This document shows positions 1 to 6,336 of a DNA stretch of 6,628 bases, in pieces. The notes beneath the pieces were generated by a model that did not search any database, was not told the DNA's origin, and saw only the letters and a program-made list of their open reading frames with translations. How positions within the stretch are numbered: the stretch's first letter is position 1; every line of letters starts with the position of its first letter. Source of the stretch: Nitrospira sp. GTDB taxonomy: Bacteria; Nitrospirota; Nitrospiria; Nitrospirales; Nitrospiraceae. Made by a program: the position numbers and the translations under genes. The stretch lies in contig JAAUPT010000102.1 in assembly GCA_012032965.1 (NCBI GenBank), positions 1-6,628 of the forward strand, given 5' to 3'.

Positions 1-635
1 AGCGGCGGTTCTTCCCCGAATGCGTTTTTATAATCTTCGTAAATATTGCGCGATTCTTTGATCCATATACCGAGATTTTGAGGGCCACTTTCCACGACCA
101 CCATTTTTACAAAATCTGTATAGGCGTTATCGATAATCTCGCCAACCGGCGCCTTCCGTTCCCAGACATAGTTGATTGCCGCGATCGGAATGTCTCCAAA
201 CAATACTTGGCCCGCCTTATACTTGAGCTTCTTTCCAAAACTCACCTTCTCGGGGTCGTATTCAAACGTGATGTAGAGGCGGGCTGGATAGTCGTCGCCG
301 TCTTTGCGTGTTGCATCGCTGTTCTGGAGCAGGTTCTCAATCTTCCATCGCCACTGCACGACCGGAAATTCTTTAGGATCGATCTTGACTTCCTTGGTCA
401 GCCCCGATGCGGATGCCTCACTTGTCGCTTTGACAACGACCTGTTCACCATCCCTGATCAATTCATACGTGGTGCGCTTAGGGATCTTCTTAAAGGTCAA
501 CGGCTTCCAACCTTCAGGCAAGCCAGGTCCCGGTTCGTTGGCGGAGAATCTCCCCACCTCTAATGCAGGTTCGTCTTGGGCCCATACCGCCGTAGCCCAC
601 ACCATTATTCCCAACATCATCACTATACGGACCAT
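1..635 (-). CDS. DUF3047 domain-containing secreted protein (C-terminus cut by window edge)
   Basis: Reading the minus strand from an ATG at 635 gives 211 uninterrupted codons that run off the left edge, so the stop is not in the window. Residues 1-19 form a typical signal peptide (hydrophobic MLGIMVWATAV, likely cleavage AVWA|QDE), so the mature protein is probably periplasmic. The body has DUF3047 hallmarks: QWRWKIENLL (94-103), KDGDDYPARLYITFEY (111-126), NYVWE (155-159), VVVESG (179-184) and NIYEDYKNAFGEEPP (197-211). Family members normally continue with a short Asp-rich MTDTDN-type segment, which would lie just outside. An AAGGA at 642-646, six bases upstream, supports the start. The gene begins 26 bases after the oxidoreductase stop, so it is probably the last or a late gene of that operon. 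The biochemical function of DUF3047 is unknown; I infer none. Confidence 0.85.
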   Translation of the reverse strand, partial: MVRIVMMLGIMVWATAVWAQDEPALEVGRFSANEPGPGLPEGWKPLTFKKIPKRTTYELIRDGEQVVVKATSEASASGLTKEVKIDPKEFPVVQWRWKIENLLQNSDATRKDGDDYPARLYITFEYDPEKVSFGKKLKYKAGQVLFGDIPIAAINYVWERKAPVGEIIDNAYTDFVKMVVVESGPQNLGIWIKESRNIYEDYKNAFGEEPP

Positions 636-641
636 ACGTGT

Positions 642-646
642 TCCTT
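642..646 (-). promoter_or_regulatory. Ribosome binding site of the DUF3047 gene
   Basis: The minus strand reads GAAGGAACACGT and then ATG, placing AAGGA six bases before the start codon at 635. It fixes the start of an open frame that has no stop inside the window. Confidence 0.65.
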
Positions 647-661
647 CAACGGCCTCAATGT

Positions 662-2215
662 TTAGCGTCTCATCCAGGCAAAGAGCTTTATTAAAATATT
701 TTTGGTCCTCTGTGTAAAGTGCGCTTTTCTCCAAAGAGTAATCACCTTCTTATTCACTTCGCCTTGCGTCGGATAGGGATGGATCGTTCCAGCGATGAGT
801 TTAGCGCTACCTCCTGTCTTCATCGCGACGGAAAATTCGCTGATCATGTCGCCGGCATGGCGTGCGACGATCGTCGCCCCCAGGATCTTGTCCGTCCTCT
901 TTTGGATGTGAACACGTGCAAACCCTTCATCGTCTCCATCCAGAATGGCCCGATCGACCTCGTCGAGTTTGTAGGTATAGGTTTCCACTTCGAGACCCTT
1001 TTCTTTGGCATCCTTCTCGTACATGCCGACATGAGCAATTTCCGGATCGGTGAAGGTGCACCAGGGCATATTCAAGGACTCGACACTGGCGTACCCCAAG
1101 CCGAGGGGATGAGGAAACAGCGCATTTTGGATAACGATTTGCGCCATCGCATCAGCAGCATGCGTAAACTTGTATCGCGAGCAGATATCACCTGCCGCGA
1201 AGATCATTGGATTCGTCGTTTGCAGCTTCGCATTGACCTTGATCCCGTTCCTATCGTAGTCCACCCCCACTGCCTCCAACCCAATTCCCTCTACATTTGG
1301 CGTGCGGCCCACTCCAACAAGAATTTCATCAACGGTGACATCGTACTGTTGACCATGTGAATCGACTGTGAGGCGCTTGCCAGCATCGGTCTTCTCCACA
1401 TGCAAGTCCTTCCCGCAACAGAGCAGCGTCACCCCATCACGTACCATCGCGTGCTCCACGATGTTTGCGGCATCTCGATCTTCATTCGGCATGATGCCGT
1501 GTGTGGCCTCGATGAGATCGACGTGGCTCCCAAACCGAGCGAAGGACTGCGCCAGTTCACAGCCAATAGGGCCGGCTCCGATCACGCCGATGCGTTGCGG
1601 CAGCTCGGTTAGTGAAAAGACGGTTTCATTCGTCAGATAGCCGGCCTCCTCGAGGCCAGGCGTGTTCGGGACGGAGGCTCGTGCCCCAGTGCAGACGGCG
1701 GCTTTCGCAAATGTCAGGATCCGATCGCCGGCAGGACCAACGACTTGGATCGTATCGGCACCCAGAAACCGTCCACTGCCGACATAGACATCGACTCCAA
1801 GTTTCTCATAGCGCTGGACAGAATCGTTCTGGCTGATACGTGCTCGCAGTCGTCGCATCCTCGCCATCACAGCGCCGAAATCGTATTTCACACCAGGCGG
1901 GATGTGCAGGCCGTACTCTGTGGCATTCCGCAAATCAGCCCACGCTCTCGCGGCTCGGATCACACCTTTGGATGGCACACACCCGACATTCAAACAGTCG
2001 CCGCCCATCAGGTGTTTTTCGATCAAGGCGACTTTCGCTCCGAGACTTGCAGCCACGACTGCCGTGATTAAGCCCGCCGTTCCAGCACCGATCACGACGA
2101 TGTTGTAACGACCGGTTGGTTCTGGGTTGACCCAGTCGGAGGGATGCACATTGGCGACAAGCTGTCGGTTGTATTCATCGTCAGGAAAGACCAGATGGTG
2201 ATCAGGCTCAGTCAT
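662..2215 (-). CDS. FAD/NAD-dependent disulfide oxidoreductase, Lpd/MerA superfamily
   Basis: A two-dinucleotide-fold flavoprotein of 517 residues from the chosen start. The FAD-binding GAGTAGL lies at 43-49. The redox-active disulfide motif GGDCLNVGCVPSK has Cys74 and Cys79. A second nucleotide fold, GAGPIGCE, lies at 213-220, and Glu236 at the end of its second strand favours NADH over NADPH. GRTPNVEGIGL and FAAGDI (339-344) complete the FAD site, followed by a dimerisation domain. The C-terminal motif is IHPYPTQGE (478-486). Aligned to the HPTxSE of dihydrolipoamide dehydrogenase, Tyr481 replaces the catalytic His, as in MerA. There is no N-terminal heavy-metal domain and no C-terminal Cys-Cys pair, so true mercuric reductase is unlikely; the tail KILIKLFAWMRR is basic and amphipathic. 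The frame also allows an ATG at 2248 (528 aa), but the ATG at 2215 has AAGGA eight bases upstream. It lies between the TVP38 and DUF3047 genes. Physiological substrate unknown. Confidence 0.9.
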   Translation of the reverse strand: MTEPDHHLVFPDDEYNRQLVANVHPSDWVNPEPTGRYNIVVIGAGTAGLITAVVAASLGAKVALIEKHLMGGDCLNVGCVPSKGVIRAARAWADLRNATEYGLHIPPGVKYDFGAVMARMRRLRARISQNDSVQRYEKLGVDVYVGSGRFLGADTIQVVGPAGDRILTFAKAAVCTGARASVPNTPGLEEAGYLTNETVFSLTELPQRIGVIGAGPIGCELAQSFARFGSHVDLIEATHGIMPNEDRDAANIVEHAMVRDGVTLLCCGKDLHVEKTDAGKRLTVDSHGQQYDVTVDEILVGVGRTPNVEGIGLEAVGVDYDRNGIKVNAKLQTTNPMIFAAGDICSRYKFTHAADAMAQIVIQNALFPHPLGLGYASVESLNMPWCTFTDPEIAHVGMYEKDAKEKGLEVETYTYKLDEVDRAILDGDDEGFARVHIQKRTDKILGATIVARHAGDMISEFSVAMKTGGSAKLIAGTIHPYPTQGEVNKKVITLWRKAHFTQRTKNILIKLFAWMRR

Positions 2216-2223
2216 TCCGGCGA

Positions 2224-2228
2224 TCCTT
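2224..2228 (-). promoter_or_regulatory. Ribosome binding site deciding the oxidoreductase start
   Basis: On the minus strand AAGGA is followed by eight bases and the ATG at 2215. The upstream in-frame ATG at 2248 has only a weak GGTG before it, so the 517-residue form beginning MTEPDHH is preferred. The longer form remains possible. Confidence 0.5.
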
Positions 2229-2287
2229 GAGATAGGCTGGATGATCATAGGGTGTCACCATTCTTTGTGTACCGTCAATCGGTGTCA

Positions 2288-3022
2288 TCAGGAAGATTTA
2301 GCCGTGTATTTCTTGTAGATCACCGGCACCAACGCAAGGAGTCCCAGCAGCACAAAGGCTGCGATCACATTGGGCGATGCGATTTCTTTCAAGGAATTGA
2401 TTGTACCCAGTTGTCGCCCCGCATAGGCATACACGAACGATCCGGGAATGATTCCGAGTGACGTGGCTGCGACATACGTTCGGATGCTCACGCGTGTGAC
2501 CCCCGACACAAGGTTCACGACGAAAAATGGGAACAAGGGAATCAGTCGCAGGGTCAACAGGTAGCTGAAGGCGTTCTTGCCAAATCCTTCTTGGAACGGC
2601 CCCAGCCATTTCCCGAATTTCTGTTCCACGGTGTCCCGTAGCAAGTACCGTGCGGTTAGAAACGCCACGGTTGCTCCGGTTGTCGCTCCGACATTCACAA
2701 ACACAGTCGCCCAGCCGGCGCCAAACAAGAAGCCCCCCGCCAACGTGAGGATGACCGCCCCTGGCAGCGACAACCCTGCCACCATTGCGTAGATCCCGAT
2801 AAAAATAGCCACCGCCGCTACAAAGTTCGCATCGGTGAACGCCAATAAGCTATCCCTATTTTCTTGTAGCGCGGTCAGTGATAAGAACCGTCCAAGATCG
2901 AAATAGAAAAAGGCTCCAACAGCCACGGTAATAACAAGGACGATAACAATTCTACCCACATTCGAACTGTTTGAGTCAGGATGATTCGAGAGCTGCGTCA
3001 TTGTGATATCCCGCGGTATCAT
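2288..3022 (-). CDS. TVP38/TMEM64 family (VTT domain) inner-membrane protein
   Basis: A 244-residue polytopic membrane protein. Hydrophobic segments lie at about 23-41, 66-83, 86-101, 105-122, 153-174, 184-202 and 219-236. The VTT/SNARE-associated core is recognisable: LSLPGAVILTLAGGFLFGAG (84-103), the Gly/Thr-rich stretch NVGATTGATVAF, TLRLIPLFPFFVVNLVSG (157-174) and GIIPGSFVYAYAG (190-202). The family sits in the cytoplasmic membrane; related DedA/TMEM41-type proteins are linked to lipid scrambling or transport, but this member's role is not known. The frame extends upstream to a GTG at 3115. The ATG at 3022 is chosen because GAGGAG lies five bases before it and the extra 31 residues look non-native. 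The oxidoreductase follows after 72 bases. Many proteobacteria carry these two genes as one fused protein, which argues that they work together. Confidence 0.9.
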   Translation of the reverse strand: MIPRDITMTQLSNHPDSNSSNVGRIVIVLVITVAVGAFFYFDLGRFLSLTALQENRDSLLAFTDANFVAAVAIFIGIYAMVAGLSLPGAVILTLAGGFLFGAGWATVFVNVGATTGATVAFLTARYLLRDTVEQKFGKWLGPFQEGFGKNAFSYLLTLRLIPLFPFFVVNLVSGVTRVSIRTYVAATSLGIIPGSFVYAYAGRQLGTINSLKEIASPNVIAAFVLLGLLALVPVIYKKYTAKSS

Positions 3023-3027
3023 GGGGG

Positions 3028-3033
3028 CTCCTC
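3028..3033 (-). promoter_or_regulatory. Ribosome binding site deciding the TVP38 start
   Basis: GAGGAG on the minus strand, five bases before the ATG at 3022. This strong site argues against the longer frame beginning with GTG at 3115. Confidence 0.7.
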
Positions 3034-3232
3034 TTCGTTCTGTCAATGCGCTAGACTGTTCGGTGTGTTGTCGGGCGAGATTGCCAAATCTTACGTGCTG
3101 TGTGAAAACTGACACCCGACGCTGTCATTGAGACTCTGCCGTGAGAGAACTTCAGCCCGTCGGGATTCCGCCGTAACGACCACTGCCCAGAAAGGAGTTG
3201 TCAGATCGGCTGGAATTCTCGTAGTCTGTCAG

Positions 3233-3238
3233 AAGGAG
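3233..3238 (+). promoter_or_regulatory. Ribosome binding site deciding the molybdopterin-protein start
   Basis: AAGGAG lies six bases before the ATG at 3245. It sets the start at MDESSRL rather than the in-frame TTG at 3128, which would add 39 residues of basic, unconserved-looking sequence. Confidence 0.75.
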
Positions 3239-3244
3239 ATCACA

Positions 3245-3889
3245 ATGGATGAATCGAGCAGACTGACCAGAACCAAAGAACAGTGGGCAAAGGCTCGGCG
3301 AGGAGGAGAAGAACGAGAAGTCTTTTATGAAGGCGATGATCGATTGCCTCCAGGCCAACATCTCGTCGACAACTTTCCTGTGCTGGACCTAGGCTTCAAG
3401 CCGGAGCTTGCACTAGGTGAATGGAAACTCAGTATCGGTGGGTGTGTTGCTGAACCCATAACATGGACCTGGGAGCAATTTCTGGCACAGCCCCAATTCA
3501 AAGATCGGTCCGATTTCCATTGTGTCACGTCATGGAGCCGTTACGACAACGACTGGGAAGGTGTCAGCTTCAAGCACCTCATCGCAACCGTGAAACCGCT
3601 CTCACTTGCGCGATTTATCTTGTTCAAGTCCTACGACGACTACACCACGAATCTACCGCTTGATGCTTGTGACGATGCCGATGTGTTGCTCGCCCACAGC
3701 TGGAACGGCAAACCGCTTTCCCGAGAACATGGCGGGCCGGTCCGTGTGATCGTTCCCAAACGATATGCATGGAAGGGAGCGAAGTGGGTGAAGGAGATTA
3801 CCTTTTCAGATCGTGATGAAAAGGGGTTCTGGGAGATTCGTGGCTACTCCAACACAGCTTTTCCCTGGAAGAACGATCGTTATGGCTAG
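3245..3889 (+). CDS. Sulfite-oxidase-like molybdopterin-dependent oxidoreductase (YuiH type)
   Basis: A 214-residue protein made only of the sulfite-oxidase molybdopterin fold. The expected molybdenum ligand is Cys93 in FHCVTSWSRYDNDWEGV (91-107), the signature of this family. Other conserved stretches are YTTNLPLD (133-140), the cofactor-binding HGGPVRVIVPKRYAWKGAKW (162-181) and the C-terminal FWEIRGYSNTAFPWKNDRY (195-213). There is no twin-arginine or Sec signal, no haem b5 domain and no dimerisation domain, so it should act in the cytoplasm; real sulfite oxidases of this fold are longer and usually exported. Members of this short family are of unknown substrate, so sulfite oxidation should not be assumed. 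It is a single-gene unit: divergent from the TVP38 operon and convergent with ydbL, three bases separating the stop codons. Phe206 occupies a spot where I recall Asp or Gly in relatives (xDPWKxxRY); this is from memory of the family. Confidence 0.88.
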   Translation: MDESSRLTRTKEQWAKARRGGEEREVFYEGDDRLPPGQHLVDNFPVLDLGFKPELALGEWKLSIGGCVAEPITWTWEQFLAQPQFKDRSDFHCVTSWSRYDNDWEGVSFKHLIATVKPLSLARFILFKSYDDYTTNLPLDACDDADVLLAHSWNGKPLSREHGGPVRVIVPKRYAWKGAKWVKEITFSDRDEKGFWEIRGYSNTAFPWKNDRYG

Positions 3890-3892
3890 CCG

Positions 3893-4228
3893 TTACTTTT
3901 TCATCCAGCCGCCCGGACCTTCGACGAAGTTTCCCGGTTTAGTATTCTGAATGGCTTTTTCGCCTGCCAGTGTCTCTACCGCAGTCTGTGGCGTTCGGTT
4001 TCTCTTGGCAATATCCTCGTACGCCTGCCGACGTTTTTGATTGATATCCGAGATTAATGCTTGGGCTTCGGCATTAGATGTGTTGATGGCCCCAAGGTAG
4101 CCGTTGGTTCGTTCCCCGACCAAACCCATTGCTTTGGCTTCGTCCAGTGACAGCGCGGAAACCGGCGAGGCCATCGTTGCCCATAGGATCGCAATACATG
4201 TTGCCATGGCCAACCGTACAATCAACAT
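3893..4228 (-). CDS. ydbL: YdbL family (DUF1318) periplasmic protein
   Basis: A small secreted protein of 111 residues, close to the usual family length. A Sec signal peptide covers 1-25 (hydrophobic ATCIAILWATMA, cleavage probably PVSA|LSL). The mature part matches YdbL: LSLDEAKAMGLVGERTNGYL (26-45), the helix ALISDINQKRRQAYEDIAKR, then LAGEKAIQNTKPGNFVEGPG and a final WMKK. In E. coli YdbL acts in the periplasm with the lipoprotein YnbE and the bridge protein YdbH, and is reported to affect YnbE multimerisation. Here it is the last gene of ydbH-ynbE-ydbL, 15 bases after ynbE. GGAGG at 4234-4238, five bases before ATG, supports the start. Its stop faces that of the molybdopterin gene. Confidence 0.93.
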   Translation of the reverse strand: MLIVRLAMATCIAILWATMASPVSALSLDEAKAMGLVGERTNGYLGAINTSNAEAQALISDINQKRRQAYEDIAKRNRTPQTAVETLAGEKAIQNTKPGNFVEGPGGWMKK

Positions 4229-4243
4229 CGTTCCCTCCCGCAG

Positions 4244-4474
4244 CTAAAACAATCCGCTATCATTCGAGATGACTTCATCAAGGTCTTTTTCTACCTTCAG
4301 TCGAATTTCATGATCAATCTTCACGTTGAGATTGATTGTAATCGGCTTGTCCGATGGGGCCATTTCGACACGCGGAGTACATGCGCTCAGGGTGGTGAGT
4401 AAAGCTCCCCACAGCAACATTCCGGTACTTATGCGCCTAGTTCGACTCCGCATAGTGCGCCTTATGATGGTCAT
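4244..4474 (-). CDS. ynbE: YnbE family outer-membrane lipoprotein
   Basis: A 76-residue lipoprotein precursor. The signal ends in the lipobox LSAC with Cys32 as the lipid-bearing residue; Thr at +2 (not Asp) predicts sorting to the outer membrane. The mature part is nearly all YnbE signature: CTPRVEMAPSDKPITINLNV (32-51), KIDHEIRLKVEKDLDEVI and a closing DSGLF. In E. coli YnbE is the outer-membrane partner that completes the YdbH bridge, adding beta-strands to it. The start codon overlaps the ydbH stop by four bases (ATGA, 4471-4474), suggesting translational coupling. A second ATG at 4453 has AAGG six bases upstream and would give a shorter, more usual signal peptide (69 aa), so the start is uncertain by seven codons. 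Confidence 0.92.
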   Translation of the reverse strand: MTIIRRTMRSRTRRISTGMLLWGALLTTLSACTPRVEMAPSDKPITINLNVKIDHEIRLKVEKDLDEVISNDSGLF

Positions 4475-6332
4475 AATCGTCGTCCATACTTTCTCTCAAT
4501 AGAGCCACGAATCTCATCAACCAGACGCAGACTCTTCAGGAGTGTGGGAATGTGTTCCTGCACAGTTAGATTGAAATGAATCGGCGGAGTGTTCTTCAAA
4601 TCTGGATTCTTCCCTTCAAGCCGAGCGCTCAGATCCAGCATCCCCGTTTCTTCGTATTTCAGGCCGACTCGTAAGAGTGTATAGTGAAAGTTGTTCAGCG
4701 CCTGCTCTACAAACCGAAGTTGATCGCCTGATTCTGAGACATCTCCTGATGGTTCTGCCGCCGAGATATAACGCAACACGCCTCCCGGAGGTTGGGCCTC
4801 GATGCGACCATCTTTCACAATGGCCCCGCTGGACGTGAAGGTCACAGGGACCGTCCCATTGAGTGTTCCAGTCCCATGAAGCCCTCGTTGCTGTTCCATA
4901 CTCAGAACTTTTGCAAGATCCAGCTTATGTAAGAAGAAAGTGGTTGAAAAGGGCGGCTCGTTTAAGTCTACCACAAGACCAGGGTTTGTGACCCGTCCTC
5001 CAAGCACGTCGCACTGAAAATCTTTTACGTCGATGACCGGCAGCGTATGTGCGAATGGCCATCGGATTTGGTAGAGCGCTGCTAGATTGGATATTTCAAG
5101 GCCGCTGCGCATCGATGTCACGAGGATGGAGGCCGGCTGAATCATGGATACTGCATCGGCTTTGTCTATGTGCAGAGCCATCGTGGTACTGAGACCCTTC
5201 ACAACATAGTCTGAGTAGTATCCCGATAGCTTTTCCCCTACGACCTTGGCATCGGTTGATATGATTCTCATTCCGCTCATTGAGTTGCTGAGGCCCCCGG
5301 ACCAGGATGCATCAACCGTCACGCTGAATCTGCCTTCAACGATATCTGTCGATGAAGGGAGTCCCCTGATGATTTTGCTCAGCCGACCTTCGGCACCGTT
5401 AAACGTGAGCGGACCGATAGTCCCGTGGAACATTCCCGATTTCCCTTGCAGTGGCTGTTCGATTCTTCCTGTCATAATTTCGGCGTGTTTCGGCAGATCA
5501 ATACGGAGGTTGGCCTTGATCGCTGCCTGATCCGCAGCAAACGTAACGGCCCACGTGCTTGGCGACAGGGCCCAAGGGCTTGAATCCAGACGTACTCCAT
5601 CGACTGATACGGTCCCTTCTGCCTGCCATTCAGACCCTCTGGTTTTCAGGTGCTCGAAACGCAGGAGGCCGTGACTGGTGTGAACATCCCGACCGCTTAT
5701 CTTAAACGTGGGGGCATGCACGGTCGCGATCATTGGTCCTCCGTCGCAGTGCAGCGCCGTCAGATTGCACTCAACGGGCATTGGCTCCGAAAGTTGCAGT
5801 GTGAGACCGGGAATGTTTGTCGTCCCTCTTCCAATCTGCTTCATTGTCACGGAAGATCGAGGCAACAGTACTCCCCCTATCTGGGTTCTGGTCATTTTCA
5901 CTGTGCCGCGAACACCTCCCATCGCTTCTTTGGCCGAGAAGACTTCAGTGATGGCTTTTGGAAGGACTCCCTCCAGATCATAGGTTCCTTCGGCTAGAAC
6001 CAACTCATCGCCCACCCCTTCAGCACGGGTGGATTGGAATTGTGCGACCAACGAGCCCAAGCTCTGACCATAGGTTACAAGCAGCGGGCCTTGAAGAATC
6101 ATTCGAATGGGGGTTTCCCTCCAGTATACGGTACCATGCACGGGTTTCGTATTTTCCATCCGTACGGGTTGATCACCGAGAGGAAGAATCAATCGAATCA
6201 TTTCAGGGATGAAGTGTGGTTGGGTATTGACAGTCGCTGTCAGCAGGACACCAGGACTCATAGACCATTCGAGCTGCGAGGCATTTCCTCCAAACGTTCC
6301 CTCATACGCAATTGCGATATCCTTCGCAACCC
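4471..6332 (-). CDS. ydbH: YdbH, AsmA/TamB-like intermembrane bridge protein, main C-terminal part after a frame break
   Basis: About 619 codons of YdbH-like sequence up to the frame break. The formal open frame reaches 6441, but its first 30 or so residues (rich in Cys, His and Arg) do not look native. The protein is composed of long runs of alternating beta-strand sequence typical of the periplasmic groove that carries phospholipids between membranes. The C-terminal domain has the YdbH signature in order: FPxDVLGGRV-like strand (FQCDVLGGRVTNPG), LDLAKVLSMEQQ, the GTGTLNGTVPVTF turn, GRIEAQPPGGVLRYI, ALNNFHYTLLRVGLKYEETG, LEGKNPDL, and HFNLTVQEHIPTLLKSLRLV near the end. In E. coli YdbH is one of three redundant AsmA-like proteins with TamB and YhdP. 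It overlaps ynbE by four bases. The N-terminal part lies in another frame (6333-6628). Confidence 0.85.
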
Positions 6333-6336
6333 TTTT
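6330..6336 (-). other. ydbH: Frame break in ydbH at an A4G3 run
   Basis: The minus strand here reads CTAAAAGGGTTGCG. Upstream the frame is CTA AAA GGG; the sensible downstream frame is AAA AGG GTT GCG AAG GAT. Adding one A or one G restores a continuous protein (GLKRVAKDIAIAYEG or GLKGVAKDIAIAYEG). The two frames overlap over 6258-6441, and the switch from native-looking to non-native sequence in both places the lesion within about 6316-6340. Confidence 0.75.

Larger units (their letters stand above)
3023..3244. other. Divergent intergenic region between TVP38 operon and molybdopterin gene
   Basis: About 220 bases separate the two divergent starts and must contain the signals for both units. 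I found no convincing sigma-70 promoter pair in either direction. TTGCCA at 3081-3086 and TTGTCA at 3198-3203 lack good -10 partners, and TTGACA on the minus strand at 3041-3046 is too close to the TVP38 start. Open frames enter the region from both sides (GTG at 3115 minus, TTG at 3128 plus), but both look like untranslated extensions upstream of strong ribosome binding sites. Confidence 0.5.

Noticed and set aside
78..1360. Plus-strand open frames (78-563, 304-717, 719-1360)
   Set aside because: They lie opposite the DUF3047 and oxidoreductase genes, which have clear family motifs. The plus-strand products are low in recognisable motifs and rich in Arg, His and Cys.
662..2215. Mercuric reductase (merA)
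   Set aside because: No heavy-metal-associated N-terminal domain, no C-terminal vicinal Cys pair, and no merR, merT or merP nearby.
3041..3046. TTGACA on the minus strand as the TVP38 promoter -35
   Set aside because: A -10 element 17 bases downstream would fall on the ribosome binding site and start codon, so it could not serve the chosen start.
3191..3238. Repeated CAGAAAGGAG / CAGAAGGAG as two functional ribosome binding sites
   Set aside because: The first copy is followed by a TTG with no spacing and then a TAG after eight codons, so it does not initiate a useful frame. Purine-rich similarity by chance is enough.
3128..3244. N-terminal extension of the molybdopterin protein from TTG at 3128
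   Set aside because: A strong AAGGAG precedes the ATG at 3245, and the extension has neither a Tat/Sec signal nor family-like sequence.
6330..6336. Programmed -1 ribosomal frameshift in ydbH
   Set aside because: A AAA GGG is not a canonical X XXY YYZ slippery heptamer: the A-site tRNA would re-pair poorly. I saw no obvious downstream stimulatory hairpin, and YdbH is not known to be recoded. A one-base deletion is simpler.
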